Below are positions 48,507-58,112 of a stretch of 64,000 nt of DNA, one piece after another. Position numbers and translations under genes: made by a program. Numbering within the stretch: the stretch's first letter is position 1; the number at the start of each line of letters is the position of its first letter. The DNA is from Chryseobacterium ureilyticum. GTDB taxonomy: Bacteria > Bacteroidota > Bacteroidia > Flavobacteriales > Weeksellaceae. The DNA lies in the NCBI RefSeq assembly GCF_900156735.1, contig NZ_FTOL01000003.1:62001-126000 (forward strand), given 5' to 3'. The notes under the pieces were generated by a model. It was not told the DNA's origin. It made no database searches and was given only the letters and a program-made list of their open reading frames with translations.

Positions 48507-50660
48507 TTACTCAACAATCTTAAAGTCTAATTGCTTTTGGATAAGATTTGCTTTCACTACTTTAATTTGAACCTGATCTCCCAATTGGTATTTATTACCA
48601 TGTCTTACTCCATACACAGCGTGGGTTTTTGCATCATACATATATGAGTCGTCTACTAAATCTCTTAATTTAATAAGACCTTCAGCTCCGTTTTCAGGAA
48701 TTTCTACCCAGAATCCAAATTCTGCCACTCCGGAAATAACACCTGTAAATGTTTCTCCAAGATGTTTCTCCATGAATTTCACCTGCATGAACTTGATAGA
48801 ATCTCTTTCTGCATCAGCTGCCAGTCTTTCCATAGAACTGCAGTGTTTTGCTTTCTCTTCAAGTTCCGGTCTGTTTGGAGACTTTCCTCCATCCAGATAA
48901 TGCTGAAGAAGACGGTGAGCAAGTAAATCAGGATAACGGCGGATAGGAGAGGTGAAGTGGCTATAATAATCAAATCCAAGTCCATAGTGACCAATTGGCT
49001 CTGTAGAATATACCGCCTTACTCATACTTCTCATCGCAAGGGTTTCGATCATATTTTCTTCTCCTTTTCCTTTTACATCATGAAGAAGTTTATTCAGAGA
49101 TTCTGCAACCTTTTTGGTATTAGCAAGGTCCATTTTGTATCCGAAAGTAGAAACAAAGTCTCTTAGCGACTCCAGTTTTGCAGGATCCGGATCATCATGA
49201 ACTCTATAAATGAATGTATTTTGAGTAATTTCTCCTTTTCTTGTAAGAGATACAAATTCTGATACTTTCTTATTGGCTAACAGCATGAATTCTTCGATCA
49301 GGTGATTGGAATCTTTACTGATTTTAAAATAAACTCCGATAGGTTCATTATTTTCATCAAGATTAAATCTTACCTCACTTCTGTCAAACGTAATTGCTCC
49401 TTTTCTGATACGTTCGCTACGCATAATTTTCGCTAACCTGTCAAGAACATTAATTTCCTCAGCCAAATCTCCTTCGCCGGTTTCAATGCGTTCCTGAGCT
49501 TCTTCATAGGTAAATCTTCTGTCTGAATGAATCACTGTTCTTCCAAACCATTGTTTTTGGATTTCTGCCTGATCATTCAGTTCAAAAACCGCTGAGAAGG
49601 TATATTTATCTTCATGTGGACGAAGAGAACACACATCATTACTCAACACTTCAGGTAACATCGGCACCACTCTGTCTACCAAATACACTGAAGTTGCTCT
49701 CTTATATGCTTCATCATCAAGGATTGTTCCCGGAACTACATAGTGGGATACATCAGCAATGTGAACACCTATTTCCCAATTTCCGTTTTCCAGCTTTCTC
49801 ATGGATAAGGCATCATCAAAGTCTTTCGCATCCTTAGGATCAATGGTAAACGTACAAATATTACGCATATCCCAACGTTTTGCTACTTCTTCATCAGTAA
49901 TACTTCTGTCAATTTTATCTGCATCTAGCTCTACTTCCTGTGGAAATTCATAAGGTAAACCATATTCTGCAAGAATAGCGTGTATTTCTGTTTCATGCTC
50001 TCCTGGAGCACCTAATACCTGTGTGATTTCTCCTTCAGGATTTTTATCTCCAGGTTTCCATTCTGTCATCTTCACGATTACTTTATCTCCATCCTCTGCA
50101 TTATTGAATTTTGTCTTAGGAATAAAGATATCTGTATTGATTGATCTTTTATCACAAACCACAAACCCGAAATCCTTGTGAGCCACCTTCTGAAATGTTC
50201 CCACAAACTCTGTTCTTGTTCTTTCCAAAACCTCCAAAACAGACCCTTCCAGTTTCTTTCCTTTATAATGATAAGTTATAATAAGAACCTTATCTCCTTG
50301 TAAAGCATCCTTTACATTTTTAGCATGAATGAAGATATCGTCTTCCACTCCTTCAACACTTACGTAAGCATTTCCGCTTTGGTTGAAATCAATAATTCCA
50401 GTAAGAGTTCCTGCAATTTTTAGGTTCACAATATATTTTCCTCTTTCTACTTCTTTTATCTTTTCAGATCCTTGAAGTTTATGCAGTGCTTGGATCACAA
50501 GCTCTCTTTGTCTCGGATTTTTATAATCTATTCCGTCTGCGATCTGCTTATAATTATAAATTTTTGATGCGTTTGCATTCATGAAACGAAGGATCAATCT
50601 TCCGATCTCCATTAGTTTCAAATCATTTTTATGACTTATATATTTTCTTTTTTTTGGCAT
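48507..50660 (-). CDS. rnr: Ribonuclease R
   Basis: A 717-residue 3'-to-5' exoribonuclease that degrades structured RNA. It has an N-terminal winged helix, cold-shock-like OB domains (IDFNQSGNAYVSVEGVEDDIFIH), the RNB domain with the Mg2+-binding Asp cluster (IDPKDAKDFDDALS), HYGLGFDYYSHFTSPIRRYPDLLAHRLL and a C-terminal S1 domain (ETFTGVISGVAEFGFWVEIPENGAEGLI). It is read alone on the minus strand with a long AT-rich leader region upstream. Confidence 0.96.
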   Translation of the reverse strand: MPKKRKYISHKNDLKLMEIGRLILRFMNANASKIYNYKQIADGIDYKNPRQRELVIQALHKLQGSEKIKEVERGKYIVNLKIAGTLTGIIDFNQSGNAYVSVEGVEDDIFIHAKNVKDALQGDKVLIITYHYKGKKLEGSVLEVLERTRTEFVGTFQKVAHKDFGFVVCDKRSINTDIFIPKTKFNNAEDGDKVIVKMTEWKPGDKNPEGEITQVLGAPGEHETEIHAILAEYGLPYEFPQEVELDADKIDRSITDEEVAKRWDMRNICTFTIDPKDAKDFDDALSMRKLENGNWEIGVHIADVSHYVVPGTILDDEAYKRATSVYLVDRVVPMLPEVLSNDVCSLRPHEDKYTFSAVFELNDQAEIQKQWFGRTVIHSDRRFTYEEAQERIETGEGDLAEEINVLDRLAKIMRSERIRKGAITFDRSEVRFNLDENNEPIGVYFKISKDSNHLIEEFMLLANKKVSEFVSLTRKGEITQNTFIYRVHDDPDPAKLESLRDFVSTFGYKMDLANTKKVAESLNKLLHDVKGKGEENMIETLAMRSMSKAVYSTEPIGHYGLGFDYYSHFTSPIRRYPDLLAHRLLQHYLDGGKSPNRPELEEKAKHCSSMERLAADAERDSIKFMQVKFMEKHLGETFTGVISGVAEFGFWVEIPENGAEGLIKLRDLVDDSYMYDAKTHAVYGVRHGNKYQLGDQVQIKVVKANLIQKQLDFKIVE

Positions 50661-51276
50661 TTTAATTTTCTTTTAATTAAAAATAATCTTTATTTCTAAG
50701 ATTACTGTACTAGTTTTTTTAATCAATCATTATCTAAACATTAATAGATAATTTTTGTTTTTTTCAGGATACCTATCTTTAATATATATTATATGTAGGT
50801 CTCAGCTTCTATATTAAAAATACTTATTATTAATCGGTAAAGCTACGGATTAACATTCCATACTCATTATTAATTTTAATTTTGAAACTGAAATTTTATC
50901 CAATTTAATTTTTCTGTAGTTGTATTATATCAAAGTGATGATTTGAATACAACAAAATTCTATCCAAATCCTTATAATAAATAATTTTTCAATGGGAATT
51001 TTTATCTGTATTATTCATATATATTTTACTTAATTCCTCAGCCAGGAAATAATGTAAAAACAAATATAATAAAGCTTACAATTTATTTTTATATAGCATT
51101 TAACTAAATGAATAGTTTTTAATTTAAAACTTAAACTTTAGTTTAAATAAGTTTAATAAAAATATGGAGAAGAAAAGAAGGAGTCCTTCTATAAATATCA
51201 ATAAAATATTTAAAGGCTCTGGAATAGAATAGAGTGGTAACTTCTATTGGACATTGCAAATGTACGAATAAAAAAT
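50661..51276. other. AT-rich gene-free spacer upstream of rnr
   Basis: About 615 bp with no coding-like frame, tRNA or clear palindrome. By line-by-line counting, C outnumbers G modestly on the plus strand, in contrast to the G-over-C bias right of pgk. It forms the left flank of the proposed origin region. Confidence 0.45.
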
Positions 51277-51279
51277 AAA

Positions 51280-51309
51280 TAAGGTCTGCAATTCAAATTA
51301 CAGACCTTA
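51280..51309 (-). terminator. Terminator of rpiB
   Basis: TAAGGTCTG and CAGACCTTA form a 9-bp stem around a short loop, 7 bp after the rpiB stop codon, with a T-rich run on the minus strand. Confidence 0.88.
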
Positions 51310-51315
51310 GTATAT

Positions 51316-51750
51316 TTAGCAAACAGCAATTTTATCAACTCTGTTCTGGTGTCTTCCACCTTCAAATTCTGTTGAAAGAAATTTGTCAACAATTTCAATT
51401 GCCAGTTCCTTTGATATAAATCTTGCCGGCATTGAAATCATGTTCGCATCATTATGCAGTCTTGCCAGTGTTGCAATCTCCGGCATCCAGCAAAGTGCAC
51501 ATCTGATCTTCTGATGTTTGTTCGCAGTAATCTGAACTCCATTTCCGCTTCCACAGATCAAAATTCCAAGCTCATTTTCTCCGTTTTCCACAGAGGTTGC
51601 AGCAGGGTGCACAAAGTCTGGATAATCCACACTGTTTGTGGAAAACGTTCCAAAATCCTGAACCTCAAACTTTTCTGAAAGATAGTTCTTAACAATCTCC
51701 TTATATTCATAGCCTGCATGGTCCGCTGCGATAGCAATTTTTCTTTTCAT
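51316..51750 (-). CDS. rpiB: Ribose-5-phosphate isomerase B
   Basis: A 144-residue isomerase interconverting ribose-5-P and ribulose-5-P. Motifs are AADHAGYEYK (7-16; Asp9 and His10 bind substrate) and the catalytic-Cys region LICGSGNGVQITANKHQKIRCAL. Full length. It is the first gene left of the proposed replication origin and is read away from it. Confidence 0.95.
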   Translation of the reverse strand: MKRKIAIAADHAGYEYKEIVKNYLSEKFEVQDFGTFSTNSVDYPDFVHPAATSVENGENELGILICGSGNGVQITANKHQKIRCALCWMPEIATLARLHNDANMISMPARFISKELAIEIVDKFLSTEFEGGRHQNRVDKIAVC

Positions 51751-51779
51751 AATACTCTTATTAAGCTTTTTTAGATTTT

Positions 51780-52260
51780 ATTTCCTTACAAAGTTAAGAA
51801 TAATAACAATTAGTGTTAGTAAACCGTGAGTTAATTGTGAAAAGGTATGTTAATAACTGTGGAAAACTTTTTTCAACTTTCTATTTTTAAACCTGAATTT
51901 ATTTCGTAATAGAAAATCTTTCCGAAAGTTTTTCCCACAACTTTCCAGATCTTTTCTTTAGCTATCCCCAGGCTTTTCCATAATAAAATAACTAATAATC
52001 GTTTATTCTTAAAGTTATCAACAATTGTGAGTAAGTATGTGAATATACAGGTTTACAGTTGTTTATATTGTGAGTTAAATATGAATTGAGTACCAGTTGA
52101 GTATTATAAACTTTAAGCTAAAAACTTATCCCCGTTACTAACAATACATAACAACAACTACATTATTCTTTTTTTTAAAGAGAAAAGAAATGTTGATTAA
52201 TGGATGATTGGGTTCGGGGAAAGTTTTTGAAAACTTTTATTTTAATCAATCTGTTGAAAA
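51780..52260. other. Candidate chromosomal replication origin (oriC)
   Basis: Eight near-consensus DnaA boxes lie within 51836-52077. Four have one mismatch to TTATNCACA: TTATCAACA (52015-52023) and, on the minus strand, 51858-51866, 52026-52034 and 52038-52046. Weaker ones lie at 51836-51844, 51931-51939, 51974-51982 and 52069-52077. The region is AT-rich and gene-free. The plus strand is C-rich just before ~52010 and G-rich after it. mnmG and two parS sites lie 4-6 kb away, as often seen near origins. Confidence 0.65.
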
Positions 52261-52280
52261 AGTTTAAAACCTTACATTTG
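52254..52280 (+). promoter_or_regulatory. Probable pgk promoter
   Basis: TTG (52254-52256), 16 bases, then TACATTTG (52273-52280), a good -7 element (TAnnTTTG). Transcription would start near 52285, about 115 bases before the pgk ATG. Confidence 0.55.
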
Positions 52281-52398
52281 TGAAACGAAAAATCAAAGAA
52301 ATTTATGAAATTACTTCTGCCGGAATTTGATGAAAAGCAAACCCAGCTGCTCAGGGGATTTCATAAAAATGTCGAAAAAAATAAATCTAAATATGAAA

Positions 52399-53589
52399 AT
52401 GAAAACAATCAACGACTTCAATTTTAAAGATAAGAAAGCTCTTGTAAGAGTTGACTTCAATGTTCCACTTGATGACCAGTTTAATGTAACTGACAATACT
52501 AGAATTGTTGCGGTGAAACCAACCGTTGATAAAATTCTTAATGATGGTGGATCTGTTATTTTAATGACGCATCTTGGAAGACCAAAAGGAGAGTTTAAGG
52601 ATGAATTTTCTTTAAAACATATTGTTGAGGAAATTTCAAATGTTTTTGGACAGGAGGTGAAACTTGTTGAGGATTGTATTGGTGAAAAGGCTGAGCAGGC
52701 TGCTAAAGAACTTAAGCCAGGTGAAATTTTATTATTAGCCAATGTACGTTTTCATAATGAGGAAGAAAACGGAGATGAAGCTTTCGCTGAGAAATTATCT
52801 AAATTGGGAGATGCTTATGTGAATGATGCTTTTGGAACTGCGCATAGAGCCCACGCATCTACAGCCGTAATTGCAAAATTCTTTCCAGAAACTAAATTTT
52901 TCGGTTTACTGATGGCTAAAGAACTACAGGCAATAGATAAAGTTTTAAAGAGTGGTGAGAAGCCTATCACTGCAATTCTTGGTGGATCTAAAGTTTCAAC
53001 TAAGATAACTATTATAGAAAATATCCTTCCTGCTGTAGATAATCTGATCATTGGAGGTGGTATGGCATTTACATTTATTAAAGCTCTTGGAGGTAAAATT
53101 GGAAATTCATTAGTAGAAGAAGATAAGATTCCTTTAGCTCTTGAGATTTTAGGTAAGGCTAAAGAACATAAAGTAAAAGTTTATCTTCCTTCTGATGCAA
53201 TTATCGCTGAAAGTTTCAGTAACGATGTTGAAAGTAAAGAAGCAGATATTTATGCTATTCCTGAAGGATGGATGGGACTTGATGCTGGTCATAAATCAAG
53301 AGATTTGTTTAATGATGTATTGTTAAACTCAAGAACGATCCTTTGGAATGGTCCTATCGGAGTTTTTGAATTGTCAAATTTTGCTGGTGGAACCGTAGCA
53401 TTGGGTGACAGTATTGCTGAAGCAACAAGATTAGGTGCTTTCTCTTTAGTAGGAGGTGGAGATAGTGTTGCATTCGTTAAGCAATTTGGATATGCAGACA
53501 AGGTAAGTTATGTTTCTACAGGTGGTGGAGCAATGCTTGAAAGTCTAGAAGGACTTGAGCTTCCTGGTGTAGCTGCTATCAATAATTAA
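52399..53589 (+). CDS. pgk: Phosphoglycerate kinase
   Basis: A 396-residue glycolytic kinase that makes ATP from 1,3-bisphosphoglycerate. Signatures are ALVRVDFNVPLD at the N-terminus, THLGRPKG, NDAFGTAHRAHAS, ILGGSKVSTKI, and the nucleotide-binding GGGDSVAFV near the C-terminus. The ATG at 52399 (MKTINDFNFKDKKALVRVDF) fits the family length; an in-frame extension to 52327 has a different composition and is rejected. It is the only plus-strand gene between rnr and the end of tdk. Confidence 0.96.
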   Translation: MKTINDFNFKDKKALVRVDFNVPLDDQFNVTDNTRIVAVKPTVDKILNDGGSVILMTHLGRPKGEFKDEFSLKHIVEEISNVFGQEVKLVEDCIGEKAEQAAKELKPGEILLLANVRFHNEEENGDEAFAEKLSKLGDAYVNDAFGTAHRAHASTAVIAKFFPETKFFGLLMAKELQAIDKVLKSGEKPITAILGGSKVSTKITIIENILPAVDNLIIGGGMAFTFIKALGGKIGNSLVEEDKIPLALEILGKAKEHKVKVYLPSDAIIAESFSNDVESKEADIYAIPEGWMGLDAGHKSRDLFNDVLLNSRTILWNGPIGVFELSNFAGGTVALGDSIAEATRLGAFSLVGGGDSVAFVKQFGYADKVSYVSTGGGAMLESLEGLELPGVAAINN

Positions 53590-53612
53590 TAAGTATAAAA
53601 ATTCAATATTTT

Positions 53613-53646
53613 AAAGCCTGCTAATAAAATTAGCAGGCTTTTTTTT
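53613..53646 (+). terminator. Rho-independent terminator of pgk
   Basis: AAAGCCTGCTAAT-AAA-ATTAGCAGGCTTT followed by a long T run, 23 bp after the stop codon. Confidence 0.93.
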
Positions 53647-55071
53647 GCTGTATTTTTCATTGAGGAATCCTGAATTGATCGTAGTTTCTATTGTATTTTG
53701 ATATAACCTAAGGTTATAATTTGTTTAGGGGATTTGATTTACTGAATGTTACGTTTTCTTGTCATTTAGCACAGAGAAATTTAAGTTAATTTTCCTACTA
53801 AAATTGAAGAATTAATAGCATTTGGCTGATGGTTTTCTCTATTCAAAATTTATTATTATGTTTGAATTTTATAATTATTGGGTTGGCTTTAGGACTATAT
53901 TTTATAACTTCTATTTTGGATCTGTTCAAGAATATTTTATATATATCCAGCTAATTTTAGTATCTATATTTGAGAGTTATGATATCTTAAATTCATAGTT
54001 GTTATGCTTCATTTTTTCTAAATAGTAGTGTAAGCAGGATTAATTCTTGCTCAAAAAATAACTTTTTACTGTTTAATTATGAAGGTAAATTCTAATAAGT
54101 ATATTGATCTTTCTTTTGAGGCTTATTTTCTACATTTGCGAAGAAGTAGCTTATTCGAGAATCATTTATTGATGTACTTCTATAATGAAATAGAATCTCT
54201 GCTTTTATAATCTTACAATAGAGTGTTGTATGTTAATCACTTTTTTGTATTTAGGTTATGAAACTATGGATATAAAATTTTAAGATTACATTTTTATTCA
54301 ATTTTTAATAAGTATTTACATGAGTTAATATGTTGATTATTAGATTGTATTATCATAATATTTTATTTACACGTTTTATTTTCCAATAATCATTCAGAAA
54401 TTTCTCTTGTGGTTGATTTATTGTTTTAGCTATTTGATTTACAGTTAATAAGCTGGTTTTATTTATTGTTTTTAAATCTATAGATTTTGTGCAAACACTA
54501 TTGTTTTTTAATTTTTTTGAAGTTTTAATCACTTTTTACATCTAGGAACAGATTTGAGGATTCATGCAAAGTCAATTTTATATTCATGTTTTATATAGAA
54601 TTTTATTTTTTTGTAAAATGAAGATAAAATTTTTTACTTAAATTTTTTTAGTAATTGTTTAGGGTGACTTTGTGAGTTTTTTTAAACGAATGCATAATTT
54701 AAATTTAAAATTTTGTTTTTGGATAATTATTTGAAAAAGCCTAAAAATTGACTTTCAGAAATGGCTTAAAAATCAAAAAACTATAATTAATTATATATTT
54801 ATATGTAAAAAGAAATTAGACTTTTATACGGCGTGTTTTTGGGGGAATTATTGTTATTGAATTTATTTTTTTCCTTTTGAGAATGTCATGTACAGTTTTT
54901 TTATTAGGTAGAATGTTTTAATGATCTTGTCATGGTTTTTAGAAAGATCATTATTTTGCTTTTTAAGGAGTGGTGACTTATATGATAGAGTAGGGGACTG
55001 GAAGAAAAATTAAATTTTAAATGAGTGTTTACTAAACTCCTGATCGTTGTGCTGTTTATATTTTGGAAATA
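53647..55071. other. 1.4-kb gene-free, T- and G-biased region
   Basis: No coding-like frame, RNA gene or transposon was recognised. The plus strand is strongly T-rich and, in sampled lines, has G at about twice the frequency of C, a steady strand bias over the whole stretch. It lies to the right of the proposed origin, where the plus strand would be the leading strand. A 23-bp word at 54752-54774 recurs at 55136-55158. Confidence 0.45.
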
Positions 55072-55106
55072 AAAAAACTCAGAAGCAAATTTTCTGAGTT
55101 TTTTAA
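55072..55106. terminator. Terminator downstream of the methyltransferase gene
   Basis: AACTCAGAA-GCAAAT-TTTCTGAGTT, an ~8-9 bp stem with A and T runs on both sides, 59 bp past the stop at 55165. Confidence 0.8.
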
Positions 55107-55164
55107 ATTTTTTATTCTAAAATGCTAATTATTGGCTTTCAGAAATGGCTTAAAAATCGATTTT

Positions 55165-55986
55165 CTATCTTTTTTCGATAATATATATCAAACTTGAAAA
55201 TTCGTTCGAAAATGAGGCTTTTATGTTCGAAATTGTTCCGTAGATACTTGCTTTTAGCCAAAATAGAGGTGATTTTTTATATTTTTCGCTTAGCATAGAG
55301 ATATAGTATGAATCAAGGATCAATGGTTTAATCTTTCTCATTTTCCAATCTGATTTTTCTGAAATAAGATTTTCCATTCCATTTTTCGAAAAGTGGTAGA
55401 TGTGTCTAGGAACATCATAAGCTGCCCAATATTCTTTATAATGTTTTGCATCGTATGAAGTAGGGTTGGGAACTGCAATAATAAGAAGCCCTTTCTCTTT
55501 TAATTTCGAATGAAAAATATTTAACATTTCATCCTGATTGTCGATATGTTCAAAGACATGCCATAGGGTAATAGCGTCTAAGCTTTTGTCTTCAATCTTT
55601 TGAATATCATCCAGAATTTTAGCTTTTGCTATCTTACCTTGTGCTGCTTTTCTGGCATCTGCGTCAGGTTCAAAACCAAAAGTTTCAAAATCATTTTCTA
55701 TATACTTTACAAATTCTCCGGCACCACATCCATAGTCTAATACTTTTGATCCTTGTTGGATTCTTTCAACAAGAATATTTTTTTTGTACCGAAGATTAAA
55801 TGACTGAAGAAATTTATATAATTTTTCTTTCAGGCTTCCTGAATCCTGGTGATGGGAAATATAATCTTCGCTTTCGTAGTACTTGGAAATATTAGATGGG
55901 ATAGGGGTTGTTTTATACACACCCTGGGTTTCTGTTTCTTTAATTTCAAATATTTCCTGTGAAAGAAAATGATCTTTTATTTTCAT
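55165..55986 (-). CDS. Class I SAM-dependent methyltransferase
   Basis: A 273-residue protein with the methyltransferase core: motif I KVLDYGCGAGEFVKYIE (~84-100), then FGFEPDADARKAA, LDAITLWHVFEHI and LKEKGLLIIAVPNPTSYDAKHYKEYWAAYDVPRHIYHF. The VPRHIYHF pattern resembles small-molecule or polysaccharide methyltransferases of the Methyltransf_23 group, but the substrate is unknown. It lies near the origin with mnmG upstream on the same strand. Confidence 0.9.
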   Translation of the reverse strand: MKIKDHFLSQEIFEIKETETQGVYKTTPIPSNISKYYESEDYISHHQDSGSLKEKLYKFLQSFNLRYKKNILVERIQQGSKVLDYGCGAGEFVKYIENDFETFGFEPDADARKAAQGKIAKAKILDDIQKIEDKSLDAITLWHVFEHIDNQDEMLNIFHSKLKEKGLLIIAVPNPTSYDAKHYKEYWAAYDVPRHIYHFSKNGMENLISEKSDWKMRKIKPLILDSYYISMLSEKYKKSPLFWLKASIYGTISNIKASFSNEFSSLIYIIEKR

Positions 55987-56079
55987 TGAAGTCGAAATCT
56001 GTTATATTAAAAAATTAAGATATTCATCAACTTTAACAAGCTTAATAAATACCTTAATTTTCGTTTTTATTTTTATAAA

Positions 56080-56095
56080 TGTTTCACGTGAAACA
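56080..56095. promoter_or_regulatory. parS site 1 (ParB binding)
   Basis: TGTTTCACGTGAAACA, a perfect 16-bp palindrome identical to the conserved bacterial chromosomal parS sequence. It is 8 bp beyond the mnmG stop codon. ParB loads at such sites and spreads to organise the origin region. Confidence 0.92.
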
Positions 56096-56103
56096 TTTTC
56101 TTT

Positions 56104-57966
56104 TTAACGTCCTAAATACACTAGTAAAACGTTAATATCAGCTGGAGATACACCACTTATTCTTCCTGCCTGTGCAATTGTCTTAGGACGTACGTTAGTC
56201 ATCTTCTGTTTTGCTTCTGCAGAAAGACTTGAAAGCTTCATATAATCAAAATCTTCAGGGATTTTAATGTTTTCAAGGCGATTTAGCTTAGCTACATTTT
56301 CTTTTTCCTTTTCAATATACCCTTTATATTTGATATTGATTTCCGCTTGTTCTCTTACTTCGTCATTATATTGTGAGGAAGTTTCTTTAATAAAATCAAT
56401 CTCATCAAGTTTTTCTAAAGTGATATTAGGTCTTGTAAGAATTTGTGCTGCTCTATAAGCTTGATCTACAGGACTGCTTTCTACAGATGCCAGAACTGGG
56501 TTGATAACTCCTGGTTTTAAAGAAGTTTCTCGTAAAAACTCTTCAAGTTGCTGACTTTCAGTTATTTTGGTTTCTACTTTTCTTAATCTTTCTTCTTTTG
56601 CTAGTCCTAGCTTATATGCTTTCTCAGTTAATCTGATGTCTGCATTATCCTGTCGTAATAAAAGCCTGTATTCTGCACGTGAAGTAAACATTCTGTATGG
56701 CTCTTCTGTACCTTTTGTGATTAAGTCGTCAATCAGTACACCAATGTAAGCTTCATCTCTGTTAAGAATGAAATCTCCTTTTTCATGTACTTTATTGTGA
56801 GCATTGATTCCGGCAATCAGACCTTGACCTGCTGCTTCTTCATATCCTGTAGTACCATTGATCTGCCCAGCGAAATATAAATTGTCAATCAATTTTGTTT
56901 CCAGAGTATGCTTCAATTGGGTAGGAGGGAAGTAGTCATATTCGATTGCGTATCCCGGACGGAAAACTTTTACATTCTCAAATCCTGGAATATGTTTCAT
57001 TGCTTTGATTTGTACATCTTCTGGAAGAGATGAGCTAAATCCGTTTACATAGATCTCTACAGTTTTCCATCCTTCAGGTTCTACGAAAAGTTGGTGTCTG
57101 TTTCTTTCTGCAAAACGATTAATCTTATCTTCAATACTTGGACAGTATCTTGGACCTAAGCTTTGAATTGTTCCATTAAACATTGGGCTTCTATCAAAAC
57201 CTTCACGAAGAATATCGTGTACAGTTTCGTTAGTATATACAATATGACAGCTTAATTGTTTTGTTAATTTCGGAGTATCAAGGTAGCTGAACTTTTGAGG
57301 ATTTTCGTCTCCTTTTTGTTCTTCCATTTTTGAATAATCCAAACTTCTTCCGTCAACTCTTGGTGGAGTACCGGTTTTCATTCTTCCGGCTTCGAAACCT
57401 AAAGTTACCAATTGTTCGGTGATTCCAAATGCTCTTGGTTCACCCATTCTTCCACCACCTAATTGTTTGTCTCCAACGTGAATTAAACCGTTAAGAAAAG
57501 TTCCGTTTGTAAGTACAACTGATTTTGCTTTTATCTCAATTCCTAAAGAAGTAATTACTCCGGTTACTTTATTATTTTCAACAACCAGTTGTTTCACCAT
57601 ATCCTGAAAGAAATCAAGATTAGGAGTATTCTCTAATGCAAGTCGCCATTCTTCGGCAAAAAGCATTCTATCATTTTGGGTTCTTGGGGACCACATTGCA
57701 GGACCTTTTGAAAGATTCAGCATTTTAAATTGGATGGCAGATTTGTCTGCTACGATTCCGGAGTATCCACCCATTGCATCAATTTCTCTTACGATCTGTC
57801 CTTTTGCGATTCCACCCATTGCGGGGTTGCAACTCATCTGTCCGATGGTCTGCATATTCATTGTAATCAATAGTGTTTTTGAACCCAGGTTGGCTGCCGC
57901 TGCTGCTGCTTCACATCCTGCGTGTCCTGCACCTACTACGATCACGTCATATATTTCTGAAATCAT
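56104..57966 (-). CDS. mnmG: tRNA uridine-5-carboxymethylaminomethyl modification enzyme MnmG (GidA)
   Basis: A 620-residue FAD-dependent enzyme that with MnmE modifies the wobble uridine of tRNAs. It shows the FAD-binding GAGHAGCEAAAAAANLG (12-28), TNGTFLNGLIHVG, GGGRMGEPRAFGITEQL, and the C-terminal helical domain ending KTIAQAGRISGVSPADINVLLVYLGR. mnmG commonly lies beside the chromosomal origin, and here it is bracketed exactly by two parS sites. Confidence 0.97.
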   Translation of the reverse strand: MISEIYDVIVVGAGHAGCEAAAAAANLGSKTLLITMNMQTIGQMSCNPAMGGIAKGQIVREIDAMGGYSGIVADKSAIQFKMLNLSKGPAMWSPRTQNDRMLFAEEWRLALENTPNLDFFQDMVKQLVVENNKVTGVITSLGIEIKAKSVVLTNGTFLNGLIHVGDKQLGGGRMGEPRAFGITEQLVTLGFEAGRMKTGTPPRVDGRSLDYSKMEEQKGDENPQKFSYLDTPKLTKQLSCHIVYTNETVHDILREGFDRSPMFNGTIQSLGPRYCPSIEDKINRFAERNRHQLFVEPEGWKTVEIYVNGFSSSLPEDVQIKAMKHIPGFENVKVFRPGYAIEYDYFPPTQLKHTLETKLIDNLYFAGQINGTTGYEEAAGQGLIAGINAHNKVHEKGDFILNRDEAYIGVLIDDLITKGTEEPYRMFTSRAEYRLLLRQDNADIRLTEKAYKLGLAKEERLRKVETKITESQQLEEFLRETSLKPGVINPVLASVESSPVDQAYRAAQILTRPNITLEKLDEIDFIKETSSQYNDEVREQAEINIKYKGYIEKEKENVAKLNRLENIKIPEDFDYMKLSSLSAEAKQKMTNVRPKTIAQAGRISGVSPADINVLLVYLGR

Positions 57967-58011
57967 TTTTATCTCGCTTATTTAAGCTTTAAACCTTAAC
58001 TTTAACCTTGA

Positions 58012-58027
58012 TGTTTCACGTGAAACA
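58012..58027. promoter_or_regulatory. parS site 2 (ParB binding)
   Basis: A second perfect TGTTTCACGTGAAACA, 45 bp upstream of the mnmG start and 1.93 kb from the first site. It is in the mnmG leader, so ParB binding could also influence mnmG transcription. Confidence 0.92.
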
Positions 58028-58112
58028 TTTTTGAAGAATGCACTCTAGGTAAACATATATTGTTGCTAGAATTGAGTACTTTAGATATCGGACTTTAAGT
58101 GATTATTTAATT

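Noticed and set aside
52327-52398. N-terminal extension of pgk (MMKSKPSCSGDF...)
   Set aside because: It would make the protein longer than the family and its residues do not resemble any Pgk N-terminus; MKTINDFNF at 52399 fits.
53647-55071. The large gene-free interval as the origin itself
   Set aside because: No cluster of DnaA-like boxes was found there; such boxes lie in 51836-52077 instead.
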